Source: Oleomonas cavernae (GTDB lineage: Bacteria > Pseudomonadota > Alphaproteobacteria > Zavarziniales > Zavarziniaceae). Taken from it: a DNA stretch of 64,000 bases. The stretch is taken from the NCBI RefSeq assembly GCF_003590945.1, contig NZ_QYUK01000011.1, forward strand, positions 3,566,909-3,630,908, written 5' to 3'. Within the stretch, counting starts at the first letter, position 1; every line of letters starts with the position of its first letter. Below, in pieces: positions 46,966 through 54,099 of the stretch. Both the position numbers and the translations under genes were made by a program. The notes below the pieces were generated by a model, which did not search any database, was not told the origin of the DNA, and saw nothing but the letters and a program-made list of their open reading frames with translations.

Positions 46966-47035
46966 TATTCATGCTCCATCCCCTGCTGCACGCAGCGCCA
47001 GCTTGACGTAGCGACCTAGCGGGCTGACATTCACA

Positions 47036-47057
47036 AAATCCAACTTATGTTGGATTT
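47036..47057. promoter_or_regulatory. Operator palindrome upstream of the third TetR gene
   Basis: AAATCCAAC-TTAT-GTTGGATTT is a perfect 9-bp inverted repeat with a four-base spacer. A weaker copy (GCAACATATGTCGGA) follows at 47067-47081 over the start codon. It sits between the hydrolase gene and the divergent TetR gene, so it likely controls both. Confidence 0.65.
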
Positions 47058-47073
47058 AAGGGAAATGCAACAT

Positions 47074-47724
47074 ATGTCGGATTCCTTGTCTCGGCCAGCG
47101 GTGCCCAGTGCTTTGCGTGCTGCACGCACACGCGGCGCCGGAAGGCCTGTTCAAGAGCGCTCTCAAGAGCGGATTGCGAGGGCCCTTGCGGCGGCCGAGC
47201 GACTGGTGGTCGAGGTTGGGCTGGAACGGGTTTCGATTCCGGAGATCGAGAAGGCTTCCAAGGTGCCGCGGGCGAGTATCTATCAGTATTTTCCTGACAA
47301 GTACGCGATCTTCTCGCGCCTGTCGCAGGACCACATGCAGCGCTATATGGCTTTCATCATGGCGGCGCATCCGGCCGGGCGTCACACCGAATGGCGGACG
47401 ATGGTGCGGGCGGTCTTGGCCGACACAGCGGCCTACTACAACGCCAATGCGGCCGCGAGCGTCCTTCTGCTCAAGGGCCCCTTCAGCAGCACCGACCACG
47501 ATGCCCATTTGGCCAAGGACGCTAATCTCGCACGGTGGCTCCGAACCCAGTTCGCCGACGCCGGTCTTGCGAAGCTGCCCGAGGTTCCCGACGTCATGGC
47601 GCTCGCCGTCGAGATCGCCTTCGCCTGCCTCAAATACGGTTACAGCCACGAGGGGCGAGCGTCAGAGGCGATCTGCGACCATGCCGGCAAAGCCGTCATC
47701 AGCTATCTGGCTATCTGGGCGTAA
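47074..47724 (+). CDS. TetR-family transcriptional regulator
   Basis: A 216-residue regulator with the helix-turn-helix at about residues 40-85 (AERLVVEVGLERVSIPEIEK, then VPRASIYQYFPDKYAIFSRL). I chose the ATG at 47074, which has AAGGGA upstream and lies outside the operator palindrome; ATGs at 47047 and 47065 lie within or next to the operator. It probably represses itself and the hydrolase gene. Confidence 0.8.
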   Translation: MSDSLSRPAVPSALRAARTRGAGRPVQERSQERIARALAAAERLVVEVGLERVSIPEIEKASKVPRASIYQYFPDKYAIFSRLSQDHMQRYMAFIMAAHPAGRHTEWRTMVRAVLADTAAYYNANAAASVLLLKGPFSSTDHDAHLAKDANLARWLRTQFADAGLAKLPEVPDVMALAVEIAFACLKYGYSHEGRASEAICDHAGKAVISYLAIWA

Positions 47725-48324
47725 AGCGGGGGTACCGGCGGAGGCAGCGGCCTAGTCCGGAAAACGAGCCGGACACTGATTGATGAGGTGCGGTCTCGTC
47801 GGTTGCACGGATCCAGGCATGCAGCAAATGCGATACGCTCGTTGCGCAATCCCGCTCGATCCGCCAATCGGCCGGTTGATGGACAAGTCCAAGCTGTCCG
47901 GATTGGGTCCGTTTGATGGACAAAGGCGAGAATGACCGCTTCGCGCCCATCTCTGTCGTTCGTTGAAGCCGTTGGAATCCCCTGAAGCGGACATTCACTG
48001 GCCTGACTAACGATCAGCAGCGCTGCGTCCGCCAAAAAAACGATCACACGACCCATCTCGAAGGAGACCTGGGAAATCGCCACTACGATCGCGAACTGCG
48101 CGGACGGAGCTACGGCTCGTACTCGGAGCGGCGACCGATATGCCGCGTTCGCTCTGCGGGGAGGGGCTGGCCAATTTCCTAATCGGGTCGGCGAAACTCT
48201 ATAGCGGCGACGTCGAGCTGACTGATCCCAGGGATCGCAAGCTCGTGGAAGTGCGGCGATCCGGAGCCGCCTGTCTGACTCTGCTTCGTGCGTGGGCCTT
48301 TTGAGCGCCTGGGTTCTACATCGG
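47725..48324. other. Gene-free region with dispersed repeat copy C
   Basis: About 600 bases without a convincing gene. Bases 47870-47955 contain CCGCCAATCGGCCGGTTGAT (the start seen in repeats A and B) and GCTGTCCGGATTGGGTCCGT ... GACCGCTTCGCGCCC, which matches copy D at 36528. It marks the boundary between the catabolic cluster and the defence island. Confidence 0.6.
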
Positions 48325-49692
48325 TTAGTCGTCGACCGGTTGTTCCGGCGGCGGCAGCACCCAGCCGTCGGACTGGAGGAAGGTGAGAACGTCTTCGTAC
48401 TTATCGGTCCGGCGCATGCGACGAACGTGTTGGTAGAAACGATTGCGCGCGTCAGGGGTCGGCCGATCAGCGGGCGTCATGTTGCGGAGCACCCCGAGCA
48501 GGAGCGTGTCCGTCTGGGCTGCATCCCAGTTTTGTCCGTCGTCGATGACGGCATCGAGGAGTTGGTCAAGCTGTTGGCTGTTGAGGCGGCCGGCGAACGG
48601 CGTGATGAGGTCGCTGAAGTTGGTCTCGGATCCACGGTAGCTACCCGAGCCTTGATACTCTTCGACCGCTCGGGGCCAGAGTTCGGCGAGCGGCTGGGAG
48701 GCGATTGCGGCGGCCAAGTGCTCCCGATTGAGGCCGGCGATGAGAGGCAACAGCACAGCGCGGAATTGCGGGACGGTCACGCCTGCCAGGATGCGATAGT
48801 CGGCGAGAGCCGCGGGGTCGGCATTATCAATGGTCTCCTGCAGGGCCGTGCGTGTCGGCTCCTGCAGCCGTGGCCAGAAATCCGGAAAAGCGGCGATGAA
48901 GGCGATGGCGCGAGGCCGGTTCGCCGGCTCGAGATTGTCCATCAGCCTGACGATTGCTAGGGAAACGTCGGGCCAGGCGGGGGCGGCGCGGTCGCGCACC
49001 GCGACCAGCGAGGGGATGATCTTGCGATGGAGAGGTTCCCATTGCGCTGGCACGCCCTTGAGAAGGGATTTTGCGAGCACTGTGCCGAAGTTGCGGACGT
49101 TCTGAGCGCGGACGCGCGCGAGGTAGCGTTGCTCGACATAGTCGAGGATGCGTTCGTAGGCAGTTGGAAAGCCTGGCGACTGCACGTCGACGTCATAGAG
49201 GTCGAAGATCGCTTTGCCCTGCAGGGGTTCCTGCGACAGCACGAGATCGACCGCATTGACGAGGTGAAGTCGCACCAGCTCCGGCGATGGTTCGAAGAGA
49301 TCGGCCTCGGCCGAGAACGCCGGATGCGCGCAAAGATGTCTATCTTCGCGAAGGCGCTCCAGATGCGTTCGGGCGATGCGATTGACGACCTGGGTGTTGG
49401 CCGTTGCGTCTTCGAGGATGCCTCCCTCAAGCTGGAGCAGCTTGGCGATGTCGCCTGCGGCGGTCGCATTATCCCACGACTGAAGAAAAGCCGTCGCGGC
49501 CGCATCGCCCATGGCGCTTAGCTCGCGATACTTGGCGATCAGATCGTAGACGAGGGCGACCCAGGCGGAGGTGAGTGCGCCACGCAACGCGCCCGCCTTG
49601 TAGGCTTTCACCGCATCAAGAAAATACACCTTCGACTGCGGATGCCGAATTCGTGTGAGCAGTATGTCGAGATCTACAAATCCAGTGTCCAC
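48325..49692 (-). CDS. Hypothetical HEPN-like protein
   Basis: A 455-residue protein of no recognised full-length family. The N-terminal ~150 residues look like a HEPN-type helical domain: YKAGALRGALTSAWVALVYD early on, and an Rx4H motif in LREDRHLCAHPAF. HEPN domains are often RNases in toxins and defence systems. The rest is helical with tryptophan-rich patches and ends VLPPPEQPVDD. It stands alone on the minus strand, divergent from the QueC-like operon. The HEPN reading is by eye. Confidence 0.65.
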   Translation of the reverse strand: MDTGFVDLDILLTRIRHPQSKVYFLDAVKAYKAGALRGALTSAWVALVYDLIAKYRELSAMGDAAATAFLQSWDNATAAGDIAKLLQLEGGILEDATANTQVVNRIARTHLERLREDRHLCAHPAFSAEADLFEPSPELVRLHLVNAVDLVLSQEPLQGKAIFDLYDVDVQSPGFPTAYERILDYVEQRYLARVRAQNVRNFGTVLAKSLLKGVPAQWEPLHRKIIPSLVAVRDRAAPAWPDVSLAIVRLMDNLEPANRPRAIAFIAAFPDFWPRLQEPTRTALQETIDNADPAALADYRILAGVTVPQFRAVLLPLIAGLNREHLAAAIASQPLAELWPRAVEEYQGSGSYRGSETNFSDLITPFAGRLNSQQLDQLLDAVIDDGQNWDAAQTDTLLLGVLRNMTPADRPTPDARNRFYQHVRRMRRTDKYEDVLTFLQSDGWVLPPPEQPVDD

Positions 49693-50206
49693 GGTTCTCT
49701 ATCCAAGCGGTGCGGTGTGCGGAGAAACAATATTACCCCTCATACGCTCCCGGAAATCCCGCGTCTTTACCTTGATCAGTCGCCTGTGTCAGGTCGCGAT
49801 CACGAAATATGAGCAGGATGCCGGCATCTATCGTGAGCAGCAAGTCGAGCTTGCTGCGGGGCCAAGTGGCTCATCCTTGACGGGCTGAAGTAATTCGAAG
49901 GCGCCCCAGATGTCGCCGTCGGTTCGCTGTTTGCCAATGGCGTATCTCGATGAGACCGCGATCCCGAAGATCCGAGCGCGCGCGCGAGGACGTGGAAGGC
50001 GTGACGCTCTAGGCCTATTCCTGCGGCAAAGTCGGATTCCATCGCGGAGCAGCGAGAGCAGCGCTGTTCTAATTCGGCCTGCTATTCCGGCTGGCCAATA
50101 CCCCCGTGGGAAAAAACGTCACTGCTAGGATGGGCTGAACGACCGAGACGGCCCACCAAAAAGTATGGCGCATATGGTATATGGCAGGTTTGTATCGAAA
50201 TAATGT
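49693..50206. other. Divergent intergenic region at the start of the defence island
   Basis: No gene is convincing here. The last part (50160-50235) becomes AT-rich and holds the promoter of the QueC-like operon. Confidence 0.4.
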
Positions 50207-50234
50207 TGACAATGTCAGGTCTGGGCAATATCTA
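50206..50234 (+). promoter_or_regulatory. Promoter and operator of the QueC-like operon
   Basis: A -35 TTGACA (50206-50211), 17 bases, and a -10 TATCTA (50229-50234) form a good sigma-70 promoter. The palindrome TGACA-A-TGTCA (50207-50217) covers the -35 box, a natural binding site for the Xre protein encoded third in the operon. An AGGAGG (50242-50247) follows before the ATG at 50255. Confidence 0.6.
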
Positions 50235-50254
50235 AGCTCGCAGGAGGGCTTCAC

Positions 50255-50824
50255 ATGAGCGATGGTCCGTACCGTTCATTGCCAATGTCACCGCGTTGGA
50301 AGCAGGCCGCGAAGCGCGCTTATGTATCGTCCTTCTCGGCGCCCGAAATCTCCGAGGCGCTGCAGCAGGCCGCGGAGCGCGATTGCCGTGCGGAGCTCTC
50401 CGCCGGACTCGTCCGCCACGTCTCGGCTTTGATCATCGGCCCTGACGAGCCAGGGCTCTTTCGCGACTTGCCAACCGCCGAACTGAATGCCCTGCACCGG
50501 GAGTGCGCGTCCACTATGGAGGCCGGGTTCGTGCGCAACGCGATCGACGCGCTTCAGGACGGCCATACCGGGCAAGCGGCGCTCCAGAAGGCCGCTGAGA
50601 ATACCGTGTCGGACAGGCTGCTCGCCGGATACCGGCAGATCGAGGAACATATGCACCGCGAAGCATCGGATTATCGGGCGCGGTCGACCCGGTCGCGCCT
50701 CGAGGACGCGCATGGTGGTGTCGATGTGACTGGTGTCGCACGCATGCTGTTGCGCGCGCCGGATGCCCCGGCCCGGACCGCCACCGCCGTCTATTCCGGT
50801 CTCGACGACGGAGTTGCGTTTTGA
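50255..50824 (+). CDS. Uncharacterised protein, first gene of the QueC-like/ImmA/PIN operon
   Basis: A 189-residue, mainly helical protein (MSDGPYRSLPMSPRWKQAAK at the start, then EISEALQQAAERDCRAELSA). No catalytic motif is visible and I recognise no named family. It has a very strong ribosome-binding site and overlaps the QueC-like gene by four bases (ATGA at 50821). The tight coupling suggests that it is a partner or substrate of the QueC-like enzyme; this is inference. Confidence 0.75.
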   Translation: MSDGPYRSLPMSPRWKQAAKRAYVSSFSAPEISEALQQAAERDCRAELSAGLVRHVSALIIGPDEPGLFRDLPTAELNALHRECASTMEAGFVRNAIDALQDGHTGQAALQKAAENTVSDRLLAGYRQIEEHMHREASDYRARSTRSRLEDAHGGVDVTGVARMLLRAPDAPARTATAVYSGLDDGVAF

Positions 50825-52209
50825 TCCCGAAAGCCTTTCACGTCGCAGATGCGGTGCCCCACCGTGTCGACGCCATCGAAATCGGCGAGGCGCCGCGCGA
50901 CGGTGCGCGCCTGGCGACCCTCGGCCAAACCATCACCCTGTCGATCGAAGGGCTGAAGGACTTCTTCTTCGCGGACTGGCGGCCGGAGCTGATCGATCTT
51001 CTCGTGATCGCCGCCGCGGTCGAATATTGCGACCTGAGCGTACGTCGTCCCTCCTGGGGCTGGGCACGGTCTTTCGACCTACTCGTCGCCGTCCATGAGG
51101 ACGAGCAATGGAGCGCGGCTCCCGTCGGTGATGCGCTCGAAGAGGCGCTCGCTTTCCTGACGGGCGATCGCTGGCGACTGAGTTTCACCAAGCGACGCAA
51201 TGCTGTTGTGAAGGTCTCGCCGCGCCGCTTCGTGTTCGACACTCCCGACAAGGTGATCATGCCTTATAGCGACGGGCTCGACTCTCGCGCAGTGGCCGCT
51301 CTGGTCGAAGAGAGGGAAAAGGGCGGCCTGGTGCGGGTTCGTCTCGGCTCGAAGGGCGTGGATAGTGCCCGGATTCCCCGAAAAAAGCGCCGGTTCGCCG
51401 TTGTCCCGTTCGAGGTCAAGCTCGACAAACGGCAGCGCGTCGAATCCTCGTCGCGGTCGCGCGGCTTCAAGTTCGCGGTCGTCACCGGTATCGCCGCGCA
51501 GCTGGCGCCTGTCGACCGGATCGTCGTCACCGAGAGCGGGCAGGGCGCGCTCGGCCCGATTCTCGCCTCCTCCGGGCAGAGCTACCCGGATTACCGCGTC
51601 CATCCCGCTTTCACCCGACGTATCGAGCGGTTGTTCGAAGCGCTTACCAACAAGGCGCCGTCTTATGAATACCCACGAATATGGAACACCAAAGGCGAGA
51701 CCCTCGCCGCGGCGACTGCGCTCCCCAAGCCGCCGACTTGGCACGATACGCGTTCGTGCTGGCAGGACTCGCGCCGGGTTAGTTTCGACGGCGCCCGGCG
51801 GCAATGCGGGATTTGCGCGGCCTGCATGCTGCGGCGTATGAGCATCCACCGCGCGGGCATCGACGAACCGAGCTCGGGGTATATCTGGGAGGACCTTGGC
51901 GCGGCCGAGATGGAAGACGGCGCAGTAATGGGCTTCTCTGGCATGTCTTCGGCGTTCCGGGACTACGCCTTCGCCGGCATCCTCCACCTCGATCATCTGG
52001 CCGCGCTCAGTGGGTCGGAGCTGCACTGGCGCACCGTCCGGCGCGTTGCGCGGGAAACTGCAGAGGCGCTTGGGATTGAGATGGCCGAGGGCGAGCGCAA
52101 AATGATAGAGCTCCTCGAACGTCACCGCGCGGAATGGCTCGATTTCCTCGTCAGCCTAGGCAGCCGGTCCTTCGTCGCGCGCGTCGCCATGGTGTCGCCA
52201 TGGCACTGA
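50821..52209 (+). CDS. QueC-like 7-cyano-7-deazaguanine-synthase-family protein, defence type
   Basis: A 462-residue protein. The PP-loop ATP site is VIMPYSDGLDSRAVAAL (SDGLDS for the usual SGGxDS), the family segment RGFKFAVVTGIAAQLAPVDR follows, then SGQSYPDYRVHPAFTRRIE, and a zinc-type cysteine cluster (SCW ... QCGICAACMLRR) as in QueC. About 150 extra N-terminal residues and a C-terminal extension separate it from housekeeping QueC (about 230 residues), and no queD, queE or queF is nearby. QueC-like proteins of this kind occur in Qat and type IV CBASS defence systems. Here it likely activates a deazaguanine-type or other acid for transfer to another molecule; the target is unknown. Confidence 0.8.
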   Translation: MIPKAFHVADAVPHRVDAIEIGEAPRDGARLATLGQTITLSIEGLKDFFFADWRPELIDLLVIAAAVEYCDLSVRRPSWGWARSFDLLVAVHEDEQWSAAPVGDALEEALAFLTGDRWRLSFTKRRNAVVKVSPRRFVFDTPDKVIMPYSDGLDSRAVAALVEEREKGGLVRVRLGSKGVDSARIPRKKRRFAVVPFEVKLDKRQRVESSSRSRGFKFAVVTGIAAQLAPVDRIVVTESGQGALGPILASSGQSYPDYRVHPAFTRRIERLFEALTNKAPSYEYPRIWNTKGETLAAATALPKPPTWHDTRSCWQDSRRVSFDGARRQCGICAACMLRRMSIHRAGIDEPSSGYIWEDLGAAEMEDGAVMGFSGMSSAFRDYAFAGILHLDHLAALSGSELHWRTVRRVARETAEALGIEMAEGERKMIELLERHRAEWLDFLVSLGSRSFVARVAMVSPWH

Positions 52210-53381
52210 CCCCCGGCGGCCTTTCGCCCAAGGAGCTTGGAGATCTGCTGCGGCAGGCGCGAGAGAACGCAGAGATCACGCAGGCCGCTGCGGCGACCGC
52301 GCTCGATGTCGCACGCACCACTCTAGTCGCGATGGAACAGGGCCAACGCCGCCCGCGCGTTGATGAGCTCCAGAAGCTTGCGGCGCTGTATGGTCTGTCG
52401 CTCAACGAATTGCTGCGCCAGGACACCGTCAGGGTCGATCTCCGGCCTCGTTTCCGCAAGGCCGGCGAGCAGAACGAGAAAGTCGAAGCCGCGATCGAAC
52501 TGCTCAACGCGCTGGTCCAGGCCGAGGTCGAATTCGAAGACCTGCTCGGCATCCAGCGTTCGCGTCTCGACCCTCCCGAGCGGCCCTTGCTGCCGGGCAA
52601 TGTCGTCCTCCAGGCCGAGCAGGATGCGGCGGAACTGCGTCAATGGCTGGGGCTTGGCTTGGCGCCGGTCCGCGATATCGTGAGCATGCTCGAGCTGCAG
52701 CTGGGCGCGCGGGTCTATGTCCGGAAGCTCGATCCGAAGATATCGGGTCTTTACGCCTTCGACGAGAGGGCCGGCGCCTGCATATTGCTCAACGCGTCGC
52801 ATCCGCGCGACCGCCGCACCCAGACCGGGGCGCACGAACTCGGCCACTTTATCTCGACCCGGTTGGCCCCGGACACGCTCCATGACGGCACCGCCGAGTC
52901 GAGCCGCGAAGAGCGCTACGCCAACACTTTCGCCCGCTGCTTCCTGACCCCGGCGCGGGCTGTCAGCGTCAAGTTCCAGGAACTAACTGCGGGCGCCTCG
53001 AAACTAACTCGCCGTCACATCATCCTCCTGGCCCATGTCTTCGGCGTCTCCCGCGAGGCAACGGTCCGGCGCCTCGAAGAGCTTGGACTCACCAAGCCGG
53101 GAACCTGGGACTGGTTCGTCCAGCAGGGCGGGATCACCGACGCTCAGGCGCTTGAGGTGCTCGGCGACCTCATCCCGCCCGACGACGCGAAGGTCGACGC
53201 GCGGCGTCTGATCTCGATGCGCATGGGGGTGATGGCAAGCGAAGCGTGGCGGCAGTCGCTGCTCAGCGAAGGGCAGATCGCCCGGCTCCTCCACATCGAC
53301 CGCGTCGATGCTCGGACCCTCATCGACGAGTTCGAAGCGGAAGGAGTTGAGACGAATGGATCCCGTTCGTTTTCGGCCTGA
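52200..53381 (+). CDS. Xre regulator fused to ImmA/IrrE metallopeptidase
   Basis: A 393-residue protein. The N-terminal cro/C1 helix-turn-helix (LGDLLRQARENAEITQAAAA) is followed by an ImmA/IrrE zinc protease domain with HELGH in TQTGAHELGHFISTR and a downstream glutamate in SREERYANTFARCFL. Such proteins repress their own operon and cleave the repressor or antitoxin when triggered. It overlaps the QueC-like gene by 10 bases and the PIN gene by 26, so all are one unit. The longer frame from 52134 is a read-through of the QueC-like gene. Confidence 0.9.
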   Translation: MALTPGGLSPKELGDLLRQARENAEITQAAAATALDVARTTLVAMEQGQRRPRVDELQKLAALYGLSLNELLRQDTVRVDLRPRFRKAGEQNEKVEAAIELLNALVQAEVEFEDLLGIQRSRLDPPERPLLPGNVVLQAEQDAAELRQWLGLGLAPVRDIVSMLELQLGARVYVRKLDPKISGLYAFDERAGACILLNASHPRDRRTQTGAHELGHFISTRLAPDTLHDGTAESSREERYANTFARCFLTPARAVSVKFQELTAGASKLTRRHIILLAHVFGVSREATVRRLEELGLTKPGTWDWFVQQGGITDAQALEVLGDLIPPDDAKVDARRLISMRMGVMASEAWRQSLLSEGQIARLLHIDRVDARTLIDEFEAEGVETNGSRSFSA

Positions 53382-53976
53382 ATCGCCGCTCGTCGCTGAC
53401 GCCAGCGTCTGGATTAACCTCATCGCCGGCGGGCGTGCGCTCGACATTCTACGGGCGTTGGGCCGGCCCATGATCATCTCGAACATTGCGTTCGGCGAAC
53501 TCGAGCGCGGGCGCGACAAAGGCCGTAGCGCCGCCAACGGCCTCGCCGCCCTGATCGATACGGGCCATGTCACCGTCGTCGATCTTCCGCCCGCAGCGGA
53601 GGACGTCTATCTAAGCCTTGTTGCCGGGCGCGCCAATCAGACGCTGGACGATGGCGAGGCTGCCACACTCGCGCTCGCGCTAGACCTCGGCGCAACCGCT
53701 TTGATCGACGAGCGCAAGGCGATTGGCATCGCCGCCACCCGCTTTCCGACCCTAAACGTCGCTACGACCACCGATCTTCTGCTGAGCGATCGGATACGGT
53801 CCGTCCTGACTCCGGCTGATCTCTCGGATGCGCTGTTCGCAACGCTCGCCGAGGCGCGGATGCGGGTTCCGGATCATCTGCTCGACGAGGTCTGCGCCTG
53901 CCTCGGGCCTGACAAAACCCTTCTCTGCCCCAGCTTGCCGGCGCGCGTTCGCAGCGCTCAAAAGAGTGATTTCTAG
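53356..53976 (+). CDS. PIN-domain nuclease (VapC-like)
   Basis: A 206-residue PIN-domain protein with the acidic residues in place: LVADASVWINLI, AFGELERGRD, TLDDGEAATLALAL, and TALIDERKA. PIN proteins are Mg-dependent RNases, usually toxins. An AAGGAG lies nine bases before the ATG at 53356. As the last gene of the operon, after an Xre-ImmA protein, it is probably the toxic effector. The C-terminal 60 residues extend beyond a minimal PIN domain. Confidence 0.85.
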   Translation: MDPVRFRPESPLVADASVWINLIAGGRALDILRALGRPMIISNIAFGELERGRDKGRSAANGLAALIDTGHVTVVDLPPAAEDVYLSLVAGRANQTLDDGEAATLALALDLGATALIDERKAIGIAATRFPTLNVATTTDLLLSDRIRSVLTPADLSDALFATLAEARMRVPDHLLDEVCACLGPDKTLLCPSLPARVRSAQKSDF

Positions 53977-54099
53977 GCGACGCAGGAATATTCGCAGCGG
54001 TGACTGCCGCCATTGAGTACACAAAAGTATATATAAAAAAATGGCAGCATGCGGGCGACGATGCCCTTGCTGCACGGGCATCGGTGGGGGGAATGCGAA

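Noticed and set aside
50821-52209. Housekeeping QueC for queuosine
   Set aside because: Twice the usual length, altered PP-loop, and no queuosine genes nearby.
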